Origin: Planctomycetota bacterium
GTDB lineage: Bacteria > Planctomycetota > SZUA-567 > H5-PLA8
Direction of reading: 5' to 3'
Assembly (NCBI GenBank): GCA_023150555.1
Contig: JAKLKQ010000051.1
Coordinates: 1-53,321, forward strand
DNA: 53,321 nucleotides
Positions 24,637 to 32,293 of the stretch are shown here, piece by piece; within the stretch, counting starts at the first letter, position 1; the number at the start of each line of letters is the position of its first letter. A model generated the notes under the pieces. It ran no database searches. It was not told the DNA's origin and was given only the letters and a program-made list of their open reading frames with translations. The translations under genes and the position numbers were made by a program.

Positions 24637-24829
24637 TCATGGGCAACCGCTGCGGCAGGTCCCTGACCCACCCATGCAAACACTTGTGCAACTTGATTTA
24701 AGGGGATTTGATGTCGTAAGTTATAGGTGCATTCCGTCTAAGGAGGAGCGGCGGAAAGCGCCTTAAAAACAGGGGGTTCACCAGGGTTCCACCTTTTTCG
24801 GATCGCGCAGGACCCACCGGAAAGCACGC
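24637..24829. other. Leader region of the pseudokinase gene
   Basis: This gap is A/T-rich in its middle. AAGGAGG at 24740-24746 looks like a strong ribosome site, but no ATG follows, and TAAGG (24739-24743) can pair with CCTTA (24761-24765), hiding it. TTGATT and TATAGG occur nearby (24693 and 24722) but with poor spacing. I cannot define a promoter. Confidence 0.3.
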
Positions 24830-27481
24830 ATGGCGGCCAGGAAATCCACACGCAAGAGCAAGGCGGCTCCTAAAGAGGAACTCGCCCCGCCGAAGAACCC
24901 GGCGGAGGCCTCCATCATGGACAAAGCGCTCGAATCGGCCGTCCCCGTCGAGAACGTCAGCTTCCCGGACCTGGGCGGCTTCCGCCTGATCCAGGAACTG
25001 GGCCGCAGCCCGCGCGGCGTCGTCTACAAGGCGCGGCGGCTGGTCGAACAGGACGTCGTGGCGGTGAAGATCTTCCGCACCGAGACGGCCCAGGAGCCCA
25101 GTTTCCGCGAACAGCTTCAGCGCAACGCCGAGGCGACATTCCTGCTCGAGCACCCCGCGCTAGTGCGGTGCTTGGGGCAGGTCCAGAGCGAAGGGCGCCT
25201 GCTGCTGGTGATGGAATACGCGCGCGGCGAGCCCGTCTCTCGCGCGCTGCAACGCAACGTCCGCTTCCTGCCGCCCCGCGCGATCGAAATCCTGCTGCGC
25301 TGCGCCGAAGCCCTGCAGTACGCCGACGAGTGCAAGCGCCACCACGGCCGCCTGCACCCCGGCGACATCATCGTGCACGACGACGAGGTCCGCATGCTCG
25401 GCGTGGGGCTCGGCGACCGCCCAGGGCACACCGCCTGGACGGTCAAGGACCCGCACCTCTTCGAGCCGCTCGTTTACGTCGCGCCCGAAGCGATGCCCTC
25501 GCGCAGCTTCCCCGAATCGGCCGAAGGGCGCCGCGCCGCGGACCTCTACGCGCTCGGCGCGCTCCTTTACCACATGCTCACCGGCGTGCCGCCCTTCCGC
25601 GGCAGCGACGAGGGCAGCCTGAACCAGGAGCGTGCGGCGTTGGGCGCGCATGTGGTGCGCTGGCCGCGCGGCTCCGAGCGCAGCCTGCCGTCGCGCGCGC
25701 TGCCGCTGGTGCAGCGGCTGCTCTCGCCCGAACCCGCCGACCGCGGCAGCTACGGGCAGCTGATTGAAGGGCTGCGCGGGGCGCTCGACGAGGCCCACGG
25801 CCGCTCGGCGATGGCGCCCACGCCCCCGCCGCCGGTGCTCGCTCCGCCGGAGATCGGGCGCAAGCATTCGCCCAGCCGCGGCGTGGCGCTGCCGTCCACA
25901 CCGCTTTTGCCCTCCAGCGCCCAGGTAAAAGCCGCCGCGCCTGCGCCGGGCCACCGCACAGGCCCGCACCCGCGCTTCCGCGACGACCGCCGCAATGAGC
26001 GGATCTCGACGATGATGCTCGTTTGCGCCACGGCCGTAGTCTTCGCCTTCGCGCTGGTGCTTGCCACCAAGACCTTCCTTTTCAGTGCGCCGGAGGAAAC
26101 CGCCGCGCTGCCGCCCGCGCCACAGGCCGCGCCCTCGCTGCAGCCCGCGCCAGCGCCGGCCGCGCCGGAACCTGCGGGCAGCGACGAGGAGAATCGCCTC
26201 GCTCGCAGGCTCCAGAACATCGAGGACCTGATGAAGGAAGACAAGGTCCCGTACAATTCGACGCTGCTGCGCATGATCAAGGAGATCGCCGACAAGGCCG
26301 GCACGGACTCGCCCACCGGCATCCGCGCGCAGGTGCTGATCGGCGAAGTCAACGAACGCCTGGCGGGACGCGGCGTCAAGACCGACGTCGCGGCGGGTGC
26401 GGCCGTACCCGCGCCGACCACGGCGGAGGAAGGCGTCTACCAGAAGATGCTGGCGCACGCGAAGGACCTGGCCGGGCAGCAGCGCTTCGGCGCGGCGATG
26501 CAGGTGATGCGCGAGTTGCCCGAGGGCCTGAAGGTCGCGCCGTTCCCCGAGCGCGCAGAGCAGCAGGTACGCGACTTCGAACGGCAGGGCCAGGCGGCCT
26601 ACGCGGACATCGAGAAGCAGGCGGCGGACGCCGAGGCCGCGGGAGACTTCGCCAAGGCGCGCGGCATCCTGCAAACCGTCCCGGCGCGCTTCGGCCTGCC
26701 GAAACTCAGCGAGGCCGTCGAGACCCGCGTGAAGGTCCTGAACGTAGCCGAAGAGAAGGCGCTGGCCGCGAAGGAACAGCAGCAGATGGAGAAGCTGCGC
26801 GAGCAGGACCTCGCCGCCTTCGCCATCATCGCGCGCTCCGCCGCGGAGAAGGCCTACGGATTCTCGTACAAGGACGCGCAGGATCTGGTCGAAGCCTTCG
26901 CCGCACAGGCCAAGAGCCCCGACGTGCGCAAGCTGGCCAAGGACTACGCGAAACTGCTGCGGGAGGAAGGCTGGTTCTTCGACCGCTGCCACACCTACCT
27001 GGTCGAACAGATCAAACAGCACCCCGAAGGCCGTTCGCCGCTGGAGGTCCGCAACAAGAAGGACCCCAACGCCCCCGCCCTGGACCTGATCGACTTCGGC
27101 ACCTTCGGGCTAAAGTTCGTCGCGCGCAAGGGCGGCGCCACGGCCGCCACGATCAAGACATGGGACAGCGTCTCCATCGATCAGCCCTACCAGATGCTGC
27201 GCTTCCTGATGGTCGACCGCGACAACGCGCAGGAGCACCTCGCCCTGGCGATGATCAGCTTCCACCGGCAGTTGAAGGCCGAGCGCGAACTGGCCAAGGC
27301 CACCGCGCCGGACGCGACCATCAAGGAGTCGGCGGAACGAATGAAAGGGTACGCCGAGAAGTCGCTCGAGGACGCCGTGAAGGCCGACGGCGCCGCCCGC
27401 GACAACATGTCCGCGCAGCGCGCCACGATGAACCAGATCCGCGATATCGTGCTGCGCGCCGACCCCGGGGCCGAAAAGTAA
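24830..27481 (+). CDS. Transmembrane pseudokinase with large extracytoplasmic coiled-coil region
   Basis: The 883-residue protein has a basic N-terminus, a kinase-like domain (about 48-320), a low-complexity Pro/Ala linker, a membrane helix at about 392-414 and a long helical, Ala/Glu/Lys-rich outer part. The kinase fold is recognisable: LGRSPRGVVYKA, VAVK with Lys80, VAPEAM and a DLYALGALLYHMLTGVPPF block. The catalytic residues are gone: HRD is replaced by HGR (172-174), with Arg in place of the catalytic Asp, and DFG by GVG (191-193), losing the metal-binding Asp. It should therefore be inactive as a kinase and act as a scaffold or switch. It lies directly after ftsK behind a terminator, and its end faces the HlyD-like gene with only 9 bp between. 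Confidence 0.8.
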   Translation: MAARKSTRKSKAAPKEELAPPKNPAEASIMDKALESAVPVENVSFPDLGGFRLIQELGRSPRGVVYKARRLVEQDVVAVKIFRTETAQEPSFREQLQRNAEATFLLEHPALVRCLGQVQSEGRLLLVMEYARGEPVSRALQRNVRFLPPRAIEILLRCAEALQYADECKRHHGRLHPGDIIVHDDEVRMLGVGLGDRPGHTAWTVKDPHLFEPLVYVAPEAMPSRSFPESAEGRRAADLYALGALLYHMLTGVPPFRGSDEGSLNQERAALGAHVVRWPRGSERSLPSRALPLVQRLLSPEPADRGSYGQLIEGLRGALDEAHGRSAMAPTPPPPVLAPPEIGRKHSPSRGVALPSTPLLPSSAQVKAAAPAPGHRTGPHPRFRDDRRNERISTMMLVCATAVVFAFALVLATKTFLFSAPEETAALPPAPQAAPSLQPAPAPAAPEPAGSDEENRLARRLQNIEDLMKEDKVPYNSTLLRMIKEIADKAGTDSPTGIRAQVLIGEVNERLAGRGVKTDVAAGAAVPAPTTAEEGVYQKMLAHAKDLAGQQRFGAAMQVMRELPEGLKVAPFPERAEQQVRDFERQGQAAYADIEKQAADAEAAGDFAKARGILQTVPARFGLPKLSEAVETRVKVLNVAEEKALAAKEQQQMEKLREQDLAAFAIIARSAAEKAYGFSYKDAQDLVEAFAAQAKSPDVRKLAKDYAKLLREEGWFFDRCHTYLVEQIKQHPEGRSPLEVRNKKDPNAPALDLIDFGTFGLKFVARKGGATAATIKTWDSVSIDQPYQMLRFLMVDRDNAQEHLALAMISFHRQLKAERELAKATAPDATIKESAERMKGYAEKSLEDAVKADGAARDNMSAQRATMNQIRDIVLRADPGAEK

Positions 27482-27490
27482 TTCCCCGCC

Positions 27491-29170
27491 CTACGGCCTC
27501 ACGGTCGCGGGGCGCACGATCCAGTCGCCTTCGCTCAGCCCCTGCAGCACCTCGACGTAGATGCCGTCGTTGTCGCCCAGGGTCACGGGCACCGGCGTGT
27601 CCTCGCCCTGGCGGTATATCACCTGCTCGTTATTGACTGTCTTGACGAAGCTCAACGGCACAATCAGCACGTTCTGGCGCGTCTCGAAGCCGATCAGCAC
27701 TTCCATGCGCAGCCCGCTGCGCAGCGAATCGATGGCCGCCTTGTGTTCCTCGTTCTCCGGCTTGTCGAAGTCGATCAGCACCAAGGCCACTTCCCCGCCC
27801 TTCGTCTCGCGCGGATCCTCCGAGAAGACCTTCTTCGGCCCCAGCAGCGGCATCACCTGGGTCACGGTGCCGGGCAGCGGGCGGCTGAGTACCTCCGGCG
27901 CCTGCAGGCTGACCTTAAGGCCCGGCTTCAGGTCCGGGCTCCAGCGAGACGCGATCTCGGCGCGCACGCGCAGGTGCTTCACGTCCGCGATGCTCAGCAC
28001 CGGCGTATGCGGCGGCGTCGTGCCGCCGGGTTCCACGTAGCGTCCCACGACCACGCCGTCGAACGGCGCTTTCAGTTCGGCGGCCACGCGGCGCACCTTC
28101 GCCAGCGAAAGGGCCTTCTCGGCCTGCGCGACTGCGGCCTCGGCGGCCTCCAGGTCGGCGGGGATCGGGTCGGCCTTCAGCAGGTCCAGCGCCGCGCGCG
28201 CTTCGCGTTCGCCGGACTGCGCCTTCTCCACGGCCAGCTTGGCGGCCTCGATATCCTGCTTCGAGGCGGGACTGGGCGGCTGCGGATTGGCGAGCTGCTC
28301 CTTCTTGAGGGCTGCGATCTTCTCGACCGCCTCAAGCTCATTGGCCCGCGCGCAGGAACGGTTCTTCTCGTCGTCGCTGGGGCCCTTCTTCACGCGGTCG
28401 TACTCGGCGTGCGCCGTCGCCTCCCGGCGCCGCGCACGCTCGATCTCCTGTGCGTACTTGGCGCGGTCGGCCTTCACCAGCGTGCCGCGGATCGCGTGCG
28501 GGAAACCCTCGTCCTGCAGCAGCTTGTAGTATTCCTCGGCGGCGGTGAGGTCGTACTGCGCCTCGCGCCACTTGCTCTCGGCGACGGCGACTTCGTCGGC
28601 CGAGGGCTTGGCCATAACCTGCTTGTAGGCGAAGTAGGCTTCCAGGCGGGCGTGGTGAGCCTGCGCGACTTCCTGGTCGGCGGCCTCGATCTGCCACTTC
28701 GGCGCCGGCGCCGGCGCGACGGGGCTTTCGAGCGCCTTCAAGCGCAGCTCGGCGCTCTTGATCTCCGATTGCGCCTGCTTCAGGCGCTCGTCGGCCTGCT
28801 GGATCTCCTGCACGCGCGCGGGCTGCTTCACCTTCTTGAGGCGCGCCTGCGCTTCCTTCAAGCCACCCTCGGCGCGCGCGACTTCGACGTCGAGTTCGCT
28901 GGCGTCGAGTTCGGCGAGGATGTCGCCCTGCTGCACCAGCTGGCCTTCCTCGACGCGCACGGTCTTGACGATGCCGCTGACGGGGAAGCTCAGGTCCGCC
29001 GGCCGCGTGACGCTCTCCACCTTGCCCGTGCCGCGGGCCTCGCCCTTCAGCGAGCCCATCTTAACGCGGTGCGAAGGCTCACTGATCGCCTTCTCGTGCC
29101 GGAAATAGATGAGGGTCGTCGAGACCAGCGCGACCAGCAGCGCGACCGAACCCAGGATGATCTTGTTCAT
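27491..29170 (-). CDS. HlyD/DevB-type membrane-fusion (adaptor) protein
   Basis: The 559-residue protein has one N-terminal membrane helix (about 4-22), a biotinyl-lipoyl-like half motif (VSGIVKTVRVEEGQLVQQGDILAELDASELD), a very long coiled-coil hairpin (about 95-345) and the return barrel (APFDGVVVGRYVEPGGTTPP). Such adaptors link an inner-membrane transporter to the outer membrane. The length and the next gene upstream, a DevC-like permease, place it with the DevB-type lipid or glycolipid exporters. Translation start ATG has GGAAGGAAGGGA before it. It is the last gene of its minus-strand run and ends 9 bp from the end of the pseudokinase gene. Confidence 0.85.
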   Translation of the reverse strand: MNKIILGSVALLVALVSTTLIYFRHEKAISEPSHRVKMGSLKGEARGTGKVESVTRPADLSFPVSGIVKTVRVEEGQLVQQGDILAELDASELDVEVARAEGGLKEAQARLKKVKQPARVQEIQQADERLKQAQSEIKSAELRLKALESPVAPAPAPKWQIEAADQEVAQAHHARLEAYFAYKQVMAKPSADEVAVAESKWREAQYDLTAAEEYYKLLQDEGFPHAIRGTLVKADRAKYAQEIERARRREATAHAEYDRVKKGPSDDEKNRSCARANELEAVEKIAALKKEQLANPQPPSPASKQDIEAAKLAVEKAQSGEREARAALDLLKADPIPADLEAAEAAVAQAEKALSLAKVRRVAAELKAPFDGVVVGRYVEPGGTTPPHTPVLSIADVKHLRVRAEIASRWSPDLKPGLKVSLQAPEVLSRPLPGTVTQVMPLLGPKKVFSEDPRETKGGEVALVLIDFDKPENEEHKAAIDSLRSGLRMEVLIGFETRQNVLIVPLSFVKTVNNEQVIYRQGEDTPVPVTLGDNDGIYVEVLQGLSEGDWIVRPATVRP

Positions 29171-29200
29171 GGCGTCCCTTCCTTCCGTTCCCTGCTGCCC

Positions 29201-30325
29201 TTATCCCTTAAAGACGTCCGCCGGCTCGACGCGCATCACGCGCACGACGCTCAGGATCGACGCCGCCACGCAGACGATCACCGTCCCCACGCCGAGGATC
29301 AGGTAGGTTCGTGTGTCTACCGCCAGATGGATGCCGATGCCTTTGATATTCTGCATCGCGATCAGCAGGAGGCCGCCGGCGATCAGGTGCGCGGGCAGCG
29401 CCCACGCGATCGCCTGGCTGACGATCGTGACGGCCACCTGCATATTCGTCGCGCCGATGGCCTTCAGCGTGCCGAATTCCTTGAGGTGCTCCAGCGTCGA
29501 GGTGTAGAGCACCTGCCCCGCGACCACGACGCCGACGATCAGGCCCAGCAGCGCCGCCAGCGCCAGCGCCTTGCCCGCGCCGGTGGTGGTGAGCCAGTAG
29601 TCCTGGGCTTTGCGGCTGAATTCGGGCGCGGCGTAGGCTTCGACGTGCTTGATGCGGTCCTGCAGCGTATGCGCGACCTCGGCGACGTCCGCGTCGCGCT
29701 CGGTGCCCACGATGACATAATGCAGCGCGTCGGGATTCAGGCGCGCGATGCTGCGCACCGTGTCCATGTCGGCGAAGACCATTGGCTTGCCCTGGAAGCT
29801 GCGGATCTCCTCGGTGAAGCCGGTGACGCGCACCTTGATGCCGTTGACCTCCGCCTCGCTTCCGATGTCCGGATGGCCCAGTTTCTCGCGAGTGACCACG
29901 TCCACCGTCACGTTGCCGGGATAGATCAGATCCTTCGGGAGGCCCTCGATCATCGTCCACGGCCCGCCGACGCCCTTCTCGGCGTTGAAGCCGACCACCT
30001 GCACGGTCTGACTCTCGCCGTCGGCCAGCTTCCAATCGGCGAAGACGACCAGCATCGGGTAGGCCCACTGTACGCCGGGCGTGGCGCGGACCTGGTCGAG
30101 ATGGACCTTGTTGAGCGGGTTCGGGAAGTCGAAGTTGTCGGAGAACTCGGCGCAGACCCAGATGTCGCCCTGGGTATGGTCGACGACCATCGAGGCGTTC
30201 TCCTTGAAGCCGCGGTACAGTCCCAGCTGAATGAAAGCCAGCCCCGCGGCCACGGAGATGCCCAGCAGCGCCACGATGTAGCGCATGGGGCTGTGTGCGA
30301 TGATGCGCAACGCCAGGGCAATCAT
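29201..30325 (-). CDS. DevC-type ABC transporter permease (FtsX-like)
   Basis: The 374-residue protein has an N-terminal membrane helix, an extracytoplasmic domain of about 230 residues and three C-terminal helices, the MacB/DevC topology. The loop between the last helices reads TSTLEHLKEFGTLKAIGATNMQV, as in DevC. DevC-family permeases export glycolipids together with DevB and the ATPase DevA. Here an adaptor gene follows 30 bp downstream, but no ATPase gene is adjacent; a LolD-type ATPase is at 9502 and belongs to another cluster. The start has only a weak ribosome site (GGAAAG). It follows the phytoene/squalene synthase gene by 78 bp. Confidence 0.82.
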   Translation of the reverse strand: MIALALRIIAHSPMRYIVALLGISVAAGLAFIQLGLYRGFKENASMVVDHTQGDIWVCAEFSDNFDFPNPLNKVHLDQVRATPGVQWAYPMLVVFADWKLADGESQTVQVVGFNAEKGVGGPWTMIEGLPKDLIYPGNVTVDVVTREKLGHPDIGSEAEVNGIKVRVTGFTEEIRSFQGKPMVFADMDTVRSIARLNPDALHYVIVGTERDADVAEVAHTLQDRIKHVEAYAAPEFSRKAQDYWLTTTGAGKALALAALLGLIVGVVVAGQVLYTSTLEHLKEFGTLKAIGATNMQVAVTIVSQAIAWALPAHLIAGGLLLIAMQNIKGIGIHLAVDTRTYLILGVGTVIVCVAASILSVVRVMRVEPADVFKG

Positions 30326-30403
30326 CGAAAACTTTCCGTGCCGTCCGTTTCGTTTGGGGAACGCCGCGCCGCGCGGCCTTCTTCACCAGACGCCCGCGAG
30401 GGG

Positions 30404-31288
30404 CTACCTCTTCAATGCCGATTTCAGCGCGAACCGGCCCGCCACGCCAATCTTTTCCAGAGTGCTCAGCCCAATGCGCTCGCTCAGGACGTCGAATTCC
30501 CGCTCGGGAATCTTCTCCAGCAGGCGGCGATAGATCTCTACCAGCGCCTCCAGCGCCGGACGGCACGGCGCGTCGATCATCGGCACCAGCTTGGGCGCCG
30601 CCTCGTAGCACGCGCGCGCCCGCTCGTACTCGAACTTCACCAGCGCGCGCATCTTCGCGCTGTCCTTCCCGGCCAGGACCTCGTCCTCGGCCACCCCGAA
30701 GCGCGCCAGGTCCTCCAGCGGCAGGTAGATGCGCCCGCGCGCGGCGTCTTCCTTAATGTCGCGCAGGATGTTGGTCATCTGAAACGCGATGCCCGTTTCC
30801 TCCGCGAGTTTCAGCGCCTGGCCGCTCTCGTCGGTGAAGCCGAAGACGTGGATCGTCATGATCCCGATCACCGAGGCGACGAGGTAGCAGTAGTTGCGCG
30901 TCTCTTCCCAGTTCGCGCAGCGCTTCTGCGCGGCGTCCAGTTCCGTGCCACGGATCAGCTCGTGCAGGTATTTCGGGTCGATGCGGCAGCGCCTCACGGT
31001 CTCGGTGACGGCGGGCCAAAGGGGGCCGTCCGGCAGGTCGCCGGCCAAGGCGCGGTCGAGGTCGCGGTGCATGGCCTGCGCGTTCTCGAGCGCGCGCTGC
31101 GGATCGGATTCGTCGTCGCTGTAGTCGTCGGCCAGGCGCGCGAAGGCATACATCGCACAGATGCCGCGGTAGGGATCCGGCGGCAGGCGCTCGAAGGCCC
31201 AATGGAAGTTCTTCGCCTGCTCCTTGGTCACCGCCACGCAGTGCGCGTAGCTGGCGTCCAGCGCAGCCGAACCGTTATGACCGCTCAC
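30404..31288 (-). CDS. Squalene/phytoene synthase family protein (HpnD-like)
   Basis: Enzymes of this family join two prenyl diphosphates head to head, giving phytoene or, in the HpnCD route, hydroxysqualene and squalene. The 294-residue protein has the first aspartate-rich motif in ADDYSDD, YAFARLADD, the second in NILRDIKED, and RIYLP after it. The pattern matches bacterial HpnD/CrtB-type enzymes. The start is GTG at 31288, with GAGG 12 bases upstream; a different start cannot be excluded. It lies upstream of the DevC/DevB-like genes on the same strand, so the product could be an isoprenoid lipid handled by that exporter. Confidence 0.85.
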   Translation of the reverse strand: MSGHNGSAALDASYAHCVAVTKEQAKNFHWAFERLPPDPYRGICAMYAFARLADDYSDDESDPQRALENAQAMHRDLDRALAGDLPDGPLWPAVTETVRRCRIDPKYLHELIRGTELDAAQKRCANWEETRNYCYLVASVIGIMTIHVFGFTDESGQALKLAEETGIAFQMTNILRDIKEDAARGRIYLPLEDLARFGVAEDEVLAGKDSAKMRALVKFEYERARACYEAAPKLVPMIDAPCRPALEALVEIYRRLLEKIPEREFDVLSERIGLSTLEKIGVAGRFALKSALKR

Positions 31289-31534
31289 CGTTCCGAATCG
31301 CCTCGATCCAAACGCCTACGCCACCCGCACCAAACGTCATGAACAGTTCACAAGTGCATTAGGTTGCAAGTGCAAGGCTGGCTAAAGGTTAGCCATTTTC
31401 GGGGATTGTGGGGGCAGTGTCAAGCCTGACCCGCAAAGAAGTTGCGTTTAAAAATCCCGATTGCGGCTCCTTTTCGAGCGTCCTACTATTGCCGCTGCCA
31501 GGAGTTAAACGATTTGTCTAAGGAGACCTTTGCG
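31289..31534. promoter_or_regulatory. Divergent control region with CAAGTGCA repeat, palindrome and promoter
   Basis: CAAGTGCA occurs twice (31351-31358 and 31367-31374, 16 bp apart). TGGCTAA-agg-TTAGCCA (31379-31395) is a perfect 7-bp-arm inverted repeat. TTGCGG (31461-31466), a 17-base spacer and TACTAT (31484-31489) form a good candidate promoter for the gene at 31535, with AAGGAG at 31520-31525. The first two elements lie closer to the minus-strand synthase gene and may control it. Confidence 0.5.
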
Positions 31535-32290
31535 ATGCGCCGCTTCGTTGCCTGCGCCCTGCTGCTGGCCTTTTCCCTCCATGCCGCCGACGGCGGAAAC
31601 AAGGAGGCGAGCGCGGAGAAGAAGGAGGACGCGCAGACGCTGCAAACCTCCATCGAGGGCGACACGTTCAAGATCAACAACAACGCGACCAAGCTTGGCG
31701 CGCAGAACTGGGCCGAGCCCGAGCGCAGTTGGCGCACGGTCGGCGAATTGATCAAGTCGGCCGTCCCGCCCCCCGACGAGAACGGCAAGCGCCCCGGCGT
31801 GACGCTGGTCTGCGGCATCGACGAGAAGGCGCCGTGGGGCGCGCTGAAGGCGCTGCTGATGGCCGGCTCGGGGCTGGGCATCGAGAAGGCGCGCATCAAC
31901 GTCCCCGGCAAGCCCGACGCGCACATCGACCTGCCCTTGCCCGGCGCCGATCCGAAGGCCGGCGCGGTGGTGAACTTCCCGGTCGTGGCCAAGGGCGAAA
32001 AGATCTTCACACGCAACGGCAACCGCGAACTGGAGATCACGCAAAAACTGCTCGAGGGCCTGATCAAGCAGCAGCCGCAGGCCACCATCCACGTCGTCCC
32101 CGAAAGCAACACCACGCCCGCGCTTCAGGTGATGCGCGTGCTGCGCATGCTGCACCAGGACGTGAAGCCCGCCGCCGTCGCCTACCTGCCGGTAAAGGAA
32201 GTGACGGCGGAAGAGCAGGCCGACCAGAAGGAAGCGAAGGACGCCGTCAACCGCGCCTTCGAAGGCGGCCTCGGCGGACTTGGAAAGTGA
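31535..32290 (+). CDS. Secreted protein with two ExbD-like repeats (tentative)
   Basis: The ATG at 31535 follows AAGGAG by nine bases and opens a signal peptide (MRRFVACALLLAFSLHAADG). The 251-residue mature part has two similar beta-alpha-beta stretches, GVTLVCGIDEKAPWGALKALLMAG and ATIHVVPESNTTPALQVMRVLRML, that resemble the periplasmic domain of ExbD/TolR, but there is no anchor helix as those proteins have. A role with a proton-driven envelope machine is possible but not shown. The family is not firmly recognised. The gene converges with the next one, whose end lies three bases away. Confidence 0.5.
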   Translation: MRRFVACALLLAFSLHAADGGNKEASAEKKEDAQTLQTSIEGDTFKINNNATKLGAQNWAEPERSWRTVGELIKSAVPPPDENGKRPGVTLVCGIDEKAPWGALKALLMAGSGLGIEKARINVPGKPDAHIDLPLPGADPKAGAVVNFPVVAKGEKIFTRNGNRELEITQKLLEGLIKQQPQATIHVVPESNTTPALQVMRVLRMLHQDVKPAAVAYLPVKEVTAEEQADQKEAKDAVNRAFEGGLGGLGK

Positions 32291-32293
32291 CGC

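Noticed and set aside
20798..24691. Very long minus-strand open frame (over 1,200 codons) antisense to uppP and ftsK
   Set aside because: It is the antisense of two well-supported genes. Its translation is Arg/Gly/Ala/His-rich with no domain, as expected for the third-position G/C bias.
27743..31342. Long plus-strand open frame (about 1,200 codons) over the HlyD, DevC and synthase genes
   Set aside because: It is antisense to three genes with clear motifs. The translation is low-complexity and shows no domain.
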